Counted from the first letter of the stretch, positions 33,699-42,662 are shown. The stretch: DNA of 64,000 bases from Salidesulfovibrio onnuriiensis (GCF_008001235.1 NZ_CP040751.1:3537501-3601500), one strand, 5' to 3'. The notes: generated by a model not told the origin, from the sequence alone. Made by a program: numbers and translations.

Positions 33699-35482
33699 TA
33701 GGTCAGGGACCGGCCGGTGTCCTGCTGGGCCATGCGCGGCGAGGAAAAGGTCATGCTGCCCAGTTCGCCGAACGTGGTCGCCTGACGCACCATGAGCTGG
33801 GTGCCTTTTTCCCCCGTCACCATGAAGTGGTCGCCCGGATGGAGCGGCACGCCGTCGGCTTCGGTGATCAGCTTGTTGTTGGGACCGTTGCTCCAGGCCT
33901 CCTCCAGCAGGTATTCGCCCTCGGGCAGCCGGTACAGGCCGTTGCGGGTCCAGGGAATGAGCAGGGGATTGCCCTTGGAATCCGCCAGCCGCAGGGCATG
34001 CACCCGGCGCGGCGCGATATCCACATAGAAATACGCTTCTTTTTCCCCGGGGGTTTCTCGCACCACCTTGAAGCGCACGGCACCCTCGCGGTCGGAATCC
34101 AGGGCATAGCGACGCAGAAAGTTACCCGGATCCAAGATGATCTCCCACCCCAGATCCTGGCCGTTGTTGTCCCAGGGAATGGCCACAAACCCTTTCAGGT
34201 TGACGATCTCCCGCTTTCGGCTGCCCCAGATGCCCTCCAGGATGAGCTGGTCGCCCAGCACGGAACGGAGCACCTCGCCATGACGCACGAAGGTGGGAGT
34301 GCCGTTGAGCCAGCAGACAAAGGTGGGCGCGTCCTCGCCCGGACTCGAAGGCATGGGGCCGGTCCATTTCACGTTGGCCCGGGCCACGCGGCTGCCGTCC
34401 ACGCGCAGTTCCAGCTGCGAAAAGGGCTCAAGCACCATGCGCTGGGCATCAAGAAGATTCACGCCGGGGCGGTCCGAGGCGAACAGGGCCACGGCGGGCT
34501 CGAATTCGTCCAGACCCCTTTGCATGGGTTCCACCGCCAGGGTCGCGCCCGGGGCCAGGCGGATGGTGGACCCGTTGTTTATGGAGCGCCCGTTGACCTT
34601 CACGCCCACGCTCTTTCGCGCGTAGGCCAGCACATCCTTGGAGGAGAATTCGGGAAGGACGACGTCCACGCCAAAGTGGGACAGAAGCATGGTCGTGGCC
34701 AGCAGTTGATGGCGCACCTTCCAATCCAGCTGGATGATGTCCTTGCTGACCTCCACGGCCATGGCCGGGATATTGTGCTCGGCAAGGGCGTAGCAGGTCA
34801 GGGACTTGCGCATTTCCGGGTAGCTGGTGGCCGTGTCGAACGTCTTGGTGTTGAACAGCTTGAACTTGTAGTCGCTGGACGGGATATCCGTGTTGATGCG
34901 CTCCAGGACCTCGCTTGCGGTGCGGCCCAGTTCAATGCGCTTGCTGCCCTTCCAAACCAGGGTGTCCACAATGATGGACTGACCGTAGCGCTTGGGATTG
35001 CGCAGGTTGTCGATGTAGGTGGGGTTATAGAACCCGCTGCCTTCGTGCAGATGGATGAAGGCATCGCTCTTGGCCAGCAGGAAGCGGATGACCCGGGCCA
35101 CGCGATCTTCGTAGAATCTGTTGTAGTCCCTGTCAAAACGCCTGTTCATGTCCACATTGATCTGCCGCTTGCGCAGATTGATGGAGGGAACATTGGCGCG
35201 GGGAAGCACGATGAGGTTGCCGCGAAGGACCCGGGAGCGGGAAAGAAGTTGGGCGGTCACGAAACCCGAGGTTTCGTCGCCCTGGATGCCCCCCTGGACC
35301 ATGACGGTAGGGCCAGGCAGGTCGCCGGTAATGGAGACCACCTTGAGGGGATACTGGGTTCCCTTGAAAAAGACATATTCCCAGGACCCGGCGGAGGCCG
35401 GGACAGCCAGGAACAATATCAACAGCAGGCTAAGCCATGATATTGTACAGGGGATATGTCTCCTGGAAGATGACTTGTCCAT
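33695..35482 (-). CDS. Csd4/Pgp1-like M14/M99 carboxypeptidase (cell-shape peptidoglycan enzyme)
   Basis: A 595-residue exported protein: signal peptide (LLLILFLAVPASAG), then a metallocarboxypeptidase domain. Zinc site: Q67 and E70 in GGIQGDE and His144/146 in FIHLHEG. Gln in place of the usual His is the rare trait described for H. pylori Csd4. Other conserved points: NVDMNRRF and the likely catalytic Glu244 in MAVEVS. The C-terminal ~330 residues form beta domains. Csd4/Pgp1 trim muramyl tripeptides to dipeptides to set helical shape. It is third in an operon with the YkuD-type partner. The role in shape is inferred. Confidence 0.8.
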   Translation of the reverse strand: MDKSSSRRHIPCTISWLSLLLILFLAVPASAGSWEYVFFKGTQYPLKVVSITGDLPGPTVMVQGGIQGDETSGFVTAQLLSRSRVLRGNLIVLPRANVPSINLRKRQINVDMNRRFDRDYNRFYEDRVARVIRFLLAKSDAFIHLHEGSGFYNPTYIDNLRNPKRYGQSIIVDTLVWKGSKRIELGRTASEVLERINTDIPSSDYKFKLFNTKTFDTATSYPEMRKSLTCYALAEHNIPAMAVEVSKDIIQLDWKVRHQLLATTMLLSHFGVDVVLPEFSSKDVLAYARKSVGVKVNGRSINNGSTIRLAPGATLAVEPMQRGLDEFEPAVALFASDRPGVNLLDAQRMVLEPFSQLELRVDGSRVARANVKWTGPMPSSPGEDAPTFVCWLNGTPTFVRHGEVLRSVLGDQLILEGIWGSRKREIVNLKGFVAIPWDNNGQDLGWEIILDPGNFLRRYALDSDREGAVRFKVVRETPGEKEAYFYVDIAPRRVHALRLADSKGNPLLIPWTRNGLYRLPEGEYLLEEAWSNGPNNKLITEADGVPLHPGDHFMVTGEKGTQLMVRQATTFGELGSMTFSSPRMAQQDTGRSLTY

Positions 35483-36137
35483 CGTTGTCCCTGATCCCCA
35501 ACCTGAGCCCGAAGATATCTTCCTTCTTCATGCCGTCGGGCAGGGAAAAGGAAGTCCGGATGCGCTTGAAGCGCTGAATCTGGAAGGTCAGGTCGTTCTT
35601 GTTGGTTTCGAGCTGCCTTACGGTCCCATCCTTGCTCACCAGGGAAAGGTCCACGACACCGGCCATGGACTTGGTGGTCTGCATGTTGTTCAGCTCAAAA
35701 CTGAGCGAAACCTTGGAACCGGCAATACGGGCCTGGAGATTTTCCACTCCCACCTGCCGCGTGTCCACACGGGTAAAGACCGTCTTCAGGTTCACCTCGG
35801 GCTGTTGCACCTCTTCGGTGGTGGACGGGCTGGTGGCCGTGGTCAGGAGGGCCTGCAATTCCTTGGGGTCGTAGGACTGGAGAATCTTCTCCATGTTGCC
35901 CAGCCGTTCCAGGCGCACTTCCGCGTCCACAAGGCGCTGCTCCAGGCGTTTCTTCTGGGCCAGAAGTTCAGCGTTCTGCCACCATCCGCGCATGCCCATG
36001 TACATACCGCCGCCGGCGCAGAGCAAAAGGAAAATCTGGGAGAAAAAGAACAGGCGCATCCAGAACGGGCTCAGGCGGAAACGCCTGACGTCCGTGTCGT
36101 CGCGCATGAAGAGGACACTATATTTCGAGTTGCTCAT
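35430..36137 (-). CDS. Bitopic membrane coiled-coil protein between the Csd6- and Csd4-like genes
   Basis: A 235-residue protein: a short cytoplasmic N-terminus (MSNSKYSVLFMRDDTDVRRF), one membrane helix (about 26-47), a coiled coil (KKRLEQRLVDAEVRLERLG), a Thr/Ser-rich linker, and a C-terminal beta-rich domain in the periplasm. It is coupled to the upstream gene by TAATG overlap and overlaps the downstream peptidase by 53 nt. By position and topology it may be a scaffold that recruits the two enzymes, as Csd5 does in Helicobacter, but I see no sequence proof of homology to Csd5. Confidence 0.72.
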   Translation of the reverse strand: MSNSKYSVLFMRDDTDVRRFRLSPFWMRLFFFSQIFLLLCAGGGMYMGMRGWWQNAELLAQKKRLEQRLVDAEVRLERLGNMEKILQSYDPKELQALLTTATSPSTTEEVQQPEVNLKTVFTRVDTRQVGVENLQARIAGSKVSLSFELNNMQTTKSMAGVVDLSLVSKDGTVRQLETNKNDLTFQIQRFKRIRTSFSLPDGMKKEDIFGLRLGIRDNDGQVIFQETYPLYNIMA

Positions 36138-37393
36138 TAAAGCCTTCTCCACTCCTCGCTCTGTATCTTCCAATCGTCACCGGCAGGCGCCAGAACCAGG
36201 GTCTTCATGCCCCGGTCGGAATACCCGGTCTTGTCTTCATACTCCTGCACAAAGGCAACACGTATTCCTCTCGGATCGGGAAAAACCTTCAGATCGCTAA
36301 TGCTTACTCTAGCAGGAGGCTTTTCCTCCCACAATGTTTTTTTGTATCCCATGATGTCCGAATGGCCTTTCCGGCCGCCCTGCGAGGCATCGGAAGCATA
36401 ATACTTCATGTAGGATTCAAGCGCTCCCTCCTCCCAGGCCCTGCCCCAATCCGCCAGCATGGCGGTCACCCTTTGGGTGGCTGCGGCAAGATAGGCCGGG
36501 GCCAGATCCTCGGAGGCGCGGGAATATTCGCGGGCCACCACCCGCCACCGGCCTTTCGAGTCCTGCTGCCAGTACAGGCGCTTGCCCACGGTCTGGGACA
36601 TGTTCGGGGCGCGATAGTACTGGTCGAACCAGGTCACCCAGTAGTCCGGCCCCTGAATGGCGTGTACGTTGGCCACCATGACCTGGATCCAGGGGGTCCG
36701 GCTGAAGATGCGCTCCTTGCTGTTCCGGAAGTGGGCAAAGTCGCCGCTGCCGGACAGGGTGAAGGACACGGGATCGAAATAATCGAAAAAGGCGTCATTG
36801 CGGGCCTGCCAGTCCGAGGCCCAGGCACGGACCTTGTCCGCCAGCAGGGAGGCGGTGTCCGCGTCGCTGCCGGGATCGGGGATCCAGTTCACGTCCTTGG
36901 CCACCACCACGGGGGTGCCTTTGACAAGCCCGCTCCCCAGGGACTGGAGGTCGGGCACCTTGAGGGCGATACAGCCGCGGGTGTCGCGCGGGGCAAGCTC
37001 CTTGCCCCGGCCATGCAGCCAGATGCCGGAACCGGTCTTGCCCTTGATGCGGTCTACCGGGTTCGGGTAGTTGAGGGAATAGGCTAGGTTGCCGTAAAGC
37101 TCCCACCCCAGGGGGCGGCGAATTTTGGCTCCCAGGAAATAGACGCCCTCGGGGGTGCGCAGGTCGCCGCGCACCATCTTGTCGCCCTCGGCCTGCCCCG
37201 TGGTGCAGGGCAGCTCGCGCACGGCCCGGAACGGGCTCTTGTGCTCCAGCAGGAACAGGGTCTGCGCATCCTTGTCGATGGCAAGAATGCGCTGCGGCGC
37301 CCACTCATGGGAGCTGAGCGTCGGTTTCCACCCTTCGGCCGCGGCCGCCCCGGTCATGACAACCAGGAATAGTATCGCGAGTAGTGCCCTCAT
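36137..37393 (-). CDS. Csd6/Pgp2-like L,D-carboxypeptidase (YkuD fold plus NTF2-like domain)
   Basis: A 418-residue exported protein. Signal peptide MRALLAILFLVVMTGAAAAE; then a YkuD catalytic domain with H127 (IWLHGRGKEL) and C141 (DTRGCIALKV), the HXnRGC signature; then a C-terminal NTF2/SnoaL-like domain (WGRAWEEGALESYMKYYASD). This YkuD plus NTF2 layout is that of Csd6/Pgp2, which removes the terminal D-Ala from tetrapeptides. The ATG at 37393 starts a good signal peptide; a TTG at 37453 also exists. It leads the three-gene set and lies 43 nt after pyrE, with a hairpin between. Confidence 0.8.
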   Translation of the reverse strand: MRALLAILFLVVMTGAAAAEGWKPTLSSHEWAPQRILAIDKDAQTLFLLEHKSPFRAVRELPCTTGQAEGDKMVRGDLRTPEGVYFLGAKIRRPLGWELYGNLAYSLNYPNPVDRIKGKTGSGIWLHGRGKELAPRDTRGCIALKVPDLQSLGSGLVKGTPVVVAKDVNWIPDPGSDADTASLLADKVRAWASDWQARNDAFFDYFDPVSFTLSGSGDFAHFRNSKERIFSRTPWIQVMVANVHAIQGPDYWVTWFDQYYRAPNMSQTVGKRLYWQQDSKGRWRVVAREYSRASEDLAPAYLAAATQRVTAMLADWGRAWEEGALESYMKYYASDASQGGRKGHSDIMGYKKTLWEEKPPARVSISDLKVFPDPRGIRVAFVQEYEDKTGYSDRGMKTLVLAPAGDDWKIQSEEWRRL

Positions 37394-37410
37394 ATACCAC
37401 TTTGCGTCAG

Positions 37411-37433
37411 CCTTCCGGGCAAGGCCCGGAAGG
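37411..37433. repeat. Hairpin between pyrE and the csd6-like gene
   Basis: CCTTCCGGGC and GCCCGGAAGG form a perfect 10-bp stem with a 3-nt loop in the 43-nt gap. No U-run follows on the minus strand, so it is not a standard terminator for pyrE; it may be an attenuator, mRNA processing site or stabiliser that sets different levels for purB-pyrE and the cell-wall genes. Confidence 0.7.
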
Positions 37434-37436
37434 TCG

Positions 37437-37997
37437 TTATTTTGCTGCTTCAAGCAATTCGCCGCGCGTGAAGATCGCGTCCAGCTTGAGCCCGGCCTTG
37501 GCCAGGTTCTCGCGTCCGCCTTCCTCGCGGTCCAGAACGGTCAGCACGGCGGAAATCTCCAGACCCGCGTCGCGGACACGTTCGGCGGCGGTCACCAGCG
37601 TCCCACCGGTGGTGACCACGTCTTCCAGCAGGGCCACCTTGGCGCCCGGCTCGAAGTTCTGCAAGCCTTCCAGGTACTGGTTGGTGCCGTGCCCCTTGGG
37701 TTTCTTGCGGATGATGAAACCGGGCAGGGACCGACCCTCCACATGGGAAAGCACGGTCACGGAAGACACCAGCGGGTCCGCGCCCAGGGTCATGCCGCCC
37801 ACGCCCTTCACTTCCTTGTAGCCCTTGAGCAGATCCAGGAAGCACATGCCGATGAGCCAGCTCCCCTCGGGGTGCAGGGCCGTCTGCTTGCAGTCGAAGT
37901 AGTAGTCGCTCTTCTTGCCCGAGGTCAGCGTCACCTCCCCTTCCCTATAGGAAAGGGTCATCAACATCTGGGCCAGTCGTTTCTTGTAATCGTTCAT
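37437..37997 (-). CDS. pyrE: Orotate phosphoribosyltransferase
   Basis: PyrE joins orotate with PRPP in UMP synthesis. The 186-residue protein has the PRPP-binding motif ALLEDVVTTGGTLVTAA and an upstream GVGGMTLGADPLVSS loop; GEVTLTSGKKSDYYFD is the substrate N-terminal region. It begins 1 nt before purB ends, so the two are a translationally linked nucleotide-synthesis pair at the head of the operon leading to the shape genes. Confidence 0.96.
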   Translation of the reverse strand: MNDYKKRLAQMLMTLSYREGEVTLTSGKKSDYYFDCKQTALHPEGSWLIGMCFLDLLKGYKEVKGVGGMTLGADPLVSSVTVLSHVEGRSLPGFIIRKKPKGHGTNQYLEGLQNFEPGAKVALLEDVVTTGGTLVTAAERVRDAGLEISAVLTVLDREEGGRENLAKAGLKLDAIFTRGELLEAAK

Positions 37998-39299
37998 TTA
38001 CTTGCTCTTGCCGAAAACGCGTTCGAATATCGCATCTTCATACCGTTTGTAATAATTGGGGTCAAAGGCCTCGTCAAGATCATTAGCCATCAGATGCTCA
38101 TTGATTTCAGCATCCTTTCGAATCTGGGTCTCGAACTGGATCTTGTTTTCCCAGCATTGCATGGCCACTTTCTGGACCATTTCATAGGCGGTCTGGCGGC
38201 GCAGGCCGGAATCGATGAGCTTGCCCAGCACCCGCTGGGAGTAGAAAAGACCGAAGGATCCAAACAGGTTGCGCTCGATATTATCCTTCTTGACCACCAG
38301 GCGTTCCAGCACGCCGCACATGCGGTGCAGCATGTAGTCGATGAGCGCGGTGGTGTCGGGCATGATGCAGCGCTCCACCGAGGAGTGGCTGATATCCCGC
38401 TCGTGCCACAGGGCCTGATTTTCCATGGCGGCCAGGGAATTGGACCGGATCAGCCGGGACAGGCCGCAGAGATTTTCCGCGGAAATGGGATTCTTTTTGT
38501 GCGGCATGGCCGAAGAGCCCTTCTGCCCCTTGGAGAAGCCTTCCTCCACCTCAAGCACTTCGGTGCGCTGCAGGTGGCGCAGCTCCACTCCCAGGCGCTC
38601 GATGCCCCCGGCCATGATGGCCAGGGAGGTGAAGAACTGGGCGTAGCGGTCGCGCTGCACGATCTGGGTGGAATGCGGGTCCGCGACCAGGCCGAGCTTG
38701 GCGCAGGTCTTTTCCTCCAGCTCGGGGCTCAGATGGGCGAAGGTGCCCACCGCGCCGGAAAGCTTGCCCACGGAAATGCTCTTGCGGGCCGCCTCGAAAC
38801 GCTCGCGGTGGCGCTGGAATTCGGCATGGAACCCGGCGAACTTCAGGCCGTAGGTGGTGGGTTCGGCATGGATGCCGTGGGTGCGGCCCATGCAGATGAG
38901 CCCCTTGTGCTCGAAGGCCAGCTTTTCCAGCACGTCCAGAAGGCGGTCGATGCCCTGGGCGATGATGGCTGCGGAACGGGACAGCAGCACACCGTTGGCC
39001 GTGTCCACGATATCGGACGAGGTGCAGCCGAGGTGGATGTACCGGGACCGGGGCCCGACCTTTTCCTCCACTGCGGTGAGAAAGGCGATGACATCGTGTT
39101 TGGTGGTTTGCTCGATCTCCAGGATCCGGTCCAGATCGAAATCGGCCTTATCCTTGATCTCGGCCAGGGCGTCATCGGAAATACGCCCCAACTCGTTCCA
39201 CACCTCGCATACGGCCAGTTCCACTTCCAGCCAGACACGGAACTTGTTTTCCAGGGTCCACAGGGCGGCCATTTCCGGCCTTGAATAACGCTCCAACAT
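37998..39299 (-). CDS. purB: Adenylosuccinate lyase
   Basis: PurB splits SAICAR and adenylosuccinate to release fumarate in purine synthesis. The 433-residue protein has the lyase family signature GSSAMPHKKNPI, the TSSDIVDTAN region and HGIHAEPTTYG. Length is normal. Start MLERYS at 39299 has GGAG 8 nt upstream; the frame extension before it crosses the leader. It is the first gene of a minus-strand run with pyrE. Confidence 0.97.
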   Translation of the reverse strand: MLERYSRPEMAALWTLENKFRVWLEVELAVCEVWNELGRISDDALAEIKDKADFDLDRILEIEQTTKHDVIAFLTAVEEKVGPRSRYIHLGCTSSDIVDTANGVLLSRSAAIIAQGIDRLLDVLEKLAFEHKGLICMGRTHGIHAEPTTYGLKFAGFHAEFQRHRERFEAARKSISVGKLSGAVGTFAHLSPELEEKTCAKLGLVADPHSTQIVQRDRYAQFFTSLAIMAGGIERLGVELRHLQRTEVLEVEEGFSKGQKGSSAMPHKKNPISAENLCGLSRLIRSNSLAAMENQALWHERDISHSSVERCIMPDTTALIDYMLHRMCGVLERLVVKKDNIERNLFGSFGLFYSQRVLGKLIDSGLRRQTAYEMVQKVAMQCWENKIQFETQIRKDAEINEHLMANDLDEAFDPNYYKRYEDAIFERVFGKSK

Positions 39300-39330
39300 T
39301 GCGCCTGCTCCGTTGTTTACTTTTACAGCC

Positions 39331-39358
39331 AAAAAAAAGGCAGCCTATTCTGGCTGCC
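39331..39358 (-). terminator. Terminator after the FmdB-like gene
   Basis: GGCAGCC/GGCTGCC (7 bp, loop AGAATA) is followed by T8 on the minus strand, 50 nt past the stop at 39409. It separates that gene from purB. Confidence 0.9.
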
Positions 39359-39408
39359 CCATATAGTCGGCAAAGTCAATTTGCACCGGGTCTCCGTCCC
39401 TTCAAAAT

Positions 39409-39741
39409 TTAGGACGCGGAGCCCGTTGAAGCCGATTCCGTGCCGGATTTGCTCTCCGAAGCCTTGGACTCGGACGCCTTGGACTCGGATGCTCCGGCAT
39501 CGGACGCGCTCTGGGTTTCCGAACCATTGCCGTTTCCGCCCCCGTTGCCGTTGGACGGATTCTTGCCGGCGTAATCGGTCACGTACCATCCGGAACCCTT
39601 GAGCACGAAAGACGTGTTGGAAATCATTCTCTTGGAATTGCCTTGACACTGGGGGCACGGCAGCTCGCGTTCCTCGAAACCGGACTGCCATTCCTCAAAA
39701 ACATTTCCGCACTTTTCACACTGGTATTCGTAGATGGGCAT
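39409..39741 (-). CDS. FmdB-family zinc-ribbon protein with a low-complexity tail
   Basis: A 110-residue protein beginning [18 protein letters not shown] with a second knuckle LPCPQCQG, the FmdB/putative regulatory zinc ribbon. After it comes [14 protein letters not shown] and a Gly/Asn-rich stretch, then a tail of near-perfect SESKA repeats ending in a Ser/Thr-rich region. Family members are thought to act near amide/amine metabolism, but no function is proven. ATG at 39741 gives the canonical N-terminus. Confidence 0.85.
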   Translation of the reverse strand: MPIYEYQCEKCGNVFEEWQSGFEERELPCPQCQGNSKRMISNTSFVLKGSGWYVTDYAGKNPSNGNGGGNGNGSETQSASDAGASESKASESKASESKSGTESASTGSAS

Positions 39742-39822
39742 TGCTCGTCTCCTGAAATACGGACGCACCGGACCGCCCGAAAGCAGGATGCTCCCGGGAA
39801 GTACAGCTATCCGGATTTCAAA

Positions 39823-39939
39823 CTACTTTTCAGCGGCTGCGGCGGCCTTGGCTTCCTTGATGCGGGCCTTGAGGCGCTCTTCGCGGCGCTGACGACGACG
39901 ATCCAGTTCCTTCTTACGTTCATGCTTCTTGTGGGCCAT
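39823..39939 (-). CDS. Small, highly basic conserved protein
   Basis: A 38-residue frame, MAHKKHERKKELDRRRQRRE then a continuing Arg/Lys/Ala helix ending AAAAAEK. AAGGAG lies 9 nt before the ATG. It reads like a nucleic-acid-binding helix and I recall similar short proteins in Desulfovibrio. It lies between the FmdB-like gene and the divergent gene at 40111. Confidence rests on the ribosome site and composition. Confidence 0.7.
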   Translation of the reverse strand: MAHKKHERKKELDRRRQRREERLKARIKEAKAAAAAEK

Positions 39940-40110
39940 GATATATCTCCTTTTTAATGCCCGTTGCGGGCAAATAGTATCTGCGAGCCGGTTTCCTTAC
40001 CCCAGAGCGCCCCCCTTTGTCCAGCCCCGCGCGCGCAATTTCCCGGGGCTTGACGAAGCCGGGTTTCATGACCATATTCCCCCTTCAAAGTTTTCAACGA
40101 GGAGCCACGT

Positions 40111-40608
40111 ATGAAAAGCATGAGCCTGAAAGCCGCAGTCAGGGATGCCGTAAAGATTTTCCAATTCGATAACTGGATCCGTTTCTACTACATCAAGTCG
40201 GACGGAGACTCCATGACCGTGGAGATCCCCGTGGACGTCCTGCAGCGGATCGAAAAGGAATACCCCTCCCTGCACACGCTGGCCGACACCATGTGCGGCG
40301 ACATCGACTACCAGAAATCGCATGATATCGTCTGCGCCCACGTGGCCGCGCACCTGGACGGGGCCAAGTACGACACCTCGGTCATGCCCAGGGTCTTCGA
40401 CTCGCCCCAGTTCAAGATCGAAATGTACGTCTTCAACATGTGGATGAAGATGCACGAGCCCTACCTCGACGAGGAAGTCCTGTTCTTCTCGGATTGGGAA
40501 GAGATGTGGGAGGAATGGAACAAGCTGGACGAGGTCAGGCAGTACCGAGAAAAGCTGGTCCAGAGCGGCCAGGACCCGCAATCCCCATCCTGCGACACGG
40601 TTCAGTAG
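40111..40608 (+). CDS. Hypothetical protein
   Basis: A 165-residue acidic soluble protein with no signal peptide or membrane segment. It includes AAVRDAVKIFQFDNWIRFYYIK, a His/Asp-containing stretch VCAHVAAHLDGAKYD and the aromatic-rich YVFNMWMKMHEPYLDEEVLF. ATG has GAGGAG at good spacing. It ends at a strong terminator. Family not recognised. Confidence 0.75.
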   Translation: MKSMSLKAAVRDAVKIFQFDNWIRFYYIKSDGDSMTVEIPVDVLQRIEKEYPSLHTLADTMCGDIDYQKSHDIVCAHVAAHLDGAKYDTSVMPRVFDSPQFKIEMYVFNMWMKMHEPYLDEEVLFFSDWEEMWEEWNKLDEVRQYREKLVQSGQDPQSPSCDTVQ

Positions 40609-40629
40609 TCCGTCCAGTCACGTTTTTCG

Positions 40630-40661
40630 AAAGCCCCTTCCGGCCGGAAGGGGGCTTTTTT
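40630..40661 (+). terminator. Terminator after the hypothetical gene
   Basis: The near-perfect palindrome AAAGCCCCTTCCGG with CCGGAAGGGGGCTTTTTT forms a long stem with a T6 tail, 22 nt past the stop at 40608. Confidence 0.92.
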
Positions 40662-40730
40662 AACATGTTCTAATACACCGCCGCCTCTTCGACGTGCTAT
40701 TCGATAAAGGCTCATTTCACGGAGAACACA

Positions 40731-41471
40731 ATGGCCATGCTTCGATTGTCCGTCACACTCCTGCTTGCGTTCCATTTCCTTGCGGCGCCCGCGCACGCCT
40801 ATGACCTGGACAAGCTGCGCATCTACACGGACGACTACCCGCCCTACAACTACAAGGTGCACGGCAAAATACAGGGGCAGTCCACGGCCAAGATCCGCAA
40901 GATACTGAAACGGCTCGGCGCAACGCCCGAACGGGAAAACATCCAGCTGGTCCCCTGGGCCCGCGCCTATGCGGCGGTTCAGGCCGACCGCAACGCCGTC
41001 ATCTACAGCATGGTCTACACGGAGCAACGCGCACCCCTGTTCCGGTGGGCCTGCCCCCTGGGCACCTGCCGCATCAGCCTCATCGCCGCCAAGAAACGGG
41101 CGATCACCATCACAAGCATCGAGGACCTGGAACACTACCGCATCGGAGTGGTCCGGGAGGGGATCGGCCACCAGCTCGTGTCCGCCCTTGTCCCCGACCT
41201 GCCCCTGGACATCACCAGCACCCCGGAACTGAATGTCCGCAAGCTGCATGCAGGCCGCCTCGACCTGTTCGCCTTCGACTACAATGTCGCTTCCCATGTC
41301 ATGCGCACCCTGGAAATCGATCCCGCCGAATACGAAGAGGTCTTCACCCTCGACGAACAGAAACTGTGCATCGGCTTCAACAAGGAAGCCGACCCCGCCC
41401 TGGTAAACGACTTCCAGCGCGAACTCGACGCTCTGAACGAGGAAACGTCCCACGCCCAAAACGTCCAATAA
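40731..41471 (+). CDS. Family-3 solute-binding protein, paralog A flanking msrAB
   Basis: A 246-residue exported protein: signal peptide ending AAPAHA, then YDLDKLRIYTDDYPPYNY, IQLVPWARAYAAVQ, YRIGVVREGIGHQL, and GRLDLFAFD. It is a bilobed amino-acid-type binding protein closely similar to the gene at 42769. ATG has GGAG upstream. No permease follows. It is separated from msrAB by 87 bp containing the msrAB promoter. Confidence 0.85.
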   Translation: MAMLRLSVTLLLAFHFLAAPAHAYDLDKLRIYTDDYPPYNYKVHGKIQGQSTAKIRKILKRLGATPERENIQLVPWARAYAAVQADRNAVIYSMVYTEQRAPLFRWACPLGTCRISLIAAKKRAITITSIEDLEHYRIGVVREGIGHQLVSALVPDLPLDITSTPELNVRKLHAGRLDLFAFDYNVASHVMRTLEIDPAEYEEVFTLDEQKLCIGFNKEADPALVNDFQRELDALNEETSHAQNVQ

Positions 41472-41497
41472 AATCATCGGGCTTCGGAATCAGGCCA

Positions 41498-41525
41498 TTG
41501 ACAGTTCAGCCACACGCTTTATTGT
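41498..41525 (+). promoter_or_regulatory. Promoter of msrAB
   Basis: TTGACA at 41498-41503, a 16-nt spacer, and TATTGT at 41520-41525. The start site falls about 41532, inside the palindrome that follows. Confidence 0.65.
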
Positions 41526-41545
41526 TAGGAATAGTTATTCCTAAC
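41524..41545. promoter_or_regulatory. Palindromic operator of msrAB
   Basis: Perfect 10-bp half sites GTTAGGAATA and TATTCCTAAC around a 2-bp centre (GT). It overlaps the -10 and start of transcription and ends 13 nt before the ATG, a position suited to repression. The bound factor is unknown; the half-site recalls metal or peroxide regulators of the Fur/DtxR classes but does not equal a known box. Confidence 0.65.
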
Positions 41546-41558
41546 AAGAGAGGCGCAT

Positions 41559-42662
41559 ATGTCCCTGAAACATATCCTATACCATGTCGCGGCCCTGCTC
41601 CTGCTGACGGCCCTGACCGCAGGGGCTGGCCAAACCGCAAACAAGGAGCCGAGCATGAATGCGCAAAAAACGGAAATCGCCACGGTGGCCGGGGGCTGCT
41701 TCTGGTGCGTGGAATCGGACATGGAAAAACTGCCCGGCGTGCTCAAGGCCGTTTCCGGCTACGCGGGCGGCAACGAGAAAGACCCTTCCTACGAGATGGT
41801 CTCCGGCGGGAACACCGGCCACCGCGAGGCCGTGCAAATCCATTTCGACCCGACCGTGACCAGCTACAAAAAGGTGATCGAACACTTTCTCATGGGGTAC
41901 GATCCCACGGATGCCGGAGGATCCTTCGGTGATCGCGGCTTCCAGTACACATCCGCCATCTTCTACCACGACGAAGCGCAAAAACGCATCGCCGAGGACG
42001 CGATCCGCGCACTGAACGAATCCGGCCGTTTCGAAAAAACCGTGGTCACGCCCGTGCTTCCGTTCACCTCCTTTTATGAGGCGGAAGACTACCACCAGGA
42101 CTACTTCATAAAGAATCCCGTGCGCTACAAGACCTACAGGTTCTTTTCCGGCCGGGACCGCTTCATTGACGAACACTGGGACAAGGAGGATGCGGGAAGG
42201 ACGGAAAAGGGCGACGGCAACTCGGAATATTCCAGGCCCGATGACGTCACCCTGAAAAAGACGCTCACGGACCTGCAGTACCGCGTAACCCAGAAGGAAG
42301 GGACCGAACGGCCCTTTGACAACGCATACTGGGACAATCACGAACAGGGCATTTACGTGGACGTGGTTTCCGGGGAGCCGCTCTTCAGCTCCGGCGACAA
42401 ATTCGACTCGGGCACGGGCTGGCCCAGCTTCACCCGCCCCCTGGAACCGGACAACATCGTGGAACACACGGACAAGAGCCTGTTCATGTCCCGTACCGAG
42501 GTGCGCTCCAGGCATGGAGACTCGCACCTGGGGCATGTGTTCGACGACGGCCCGTCCCCCACCGGGCTGCGCTACTGCATCAACTCCGCGGCCCTGCGTT
42601 TCATCCCCAGGGAAGAACTGGAGACAGAGGGTTACGGCAGGTACCGGGGCCTCTTTCAATAG
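41559..42662 (+). CDS. msrAB: Exported methionine sulfoxide reductase, MsrA-MsrB fusion
   Basis: A 367-residue fusion that repairs oxidised methionine (S and R forms). Signal peptide ([12 protein letters not shown]), MsrA domain with catalytic GGCFWC, then MsrB domain with [19 protein letters not shown] and catalytic RYCINS. The zinc CxxC pairs of many MsrB are absent. The exported location suggests it protects periplasmic proteins from oxidation. A palindrome over the start site suggests regulation by oxidative or metal stress. Confidence 0.95.
   Translation: MSLKHILYHVAALLLLTALTAGAGQTANKEPSMNAQKTEIATVAGGCFWCVESDMEKLPGVLKAVSGYAGGNEKDPSYEMVSGGNTGHREAVQIHFDPTVTSYKKVIEHFLMGYDPTDAGGSFGDRGFQYTSAIFYHDEAQKRIAEDAIRALNESGRFEKTVVTPVLPFTSFYEAEDYHQDYFIKNPVRYKTYRFFSGRDRFIDEHWDKEDAGRTEKGDGNSEYSRPDDVTLKKTLTDLQYRVTQKEGTERPFDNAYWDNHEQGIYVDVVSGEPLFSSGDKFDSGTGWPSFTRPLEPDNIVEHTDKSLFMSRTEVRSRHGDSHLGHVFDDGPSPTGLRYCINSAALRFIPREELETEGYGRYRGLFQ

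Noticed and set aside
39409..39530. SESKA repeats as a possible tandem DNA repeat or CRISPR-like array
   Set aside because: The repeats are short coding repeats in the tail of one FmdB-like protein; there are no spacers, and no cas genes are present in the window.
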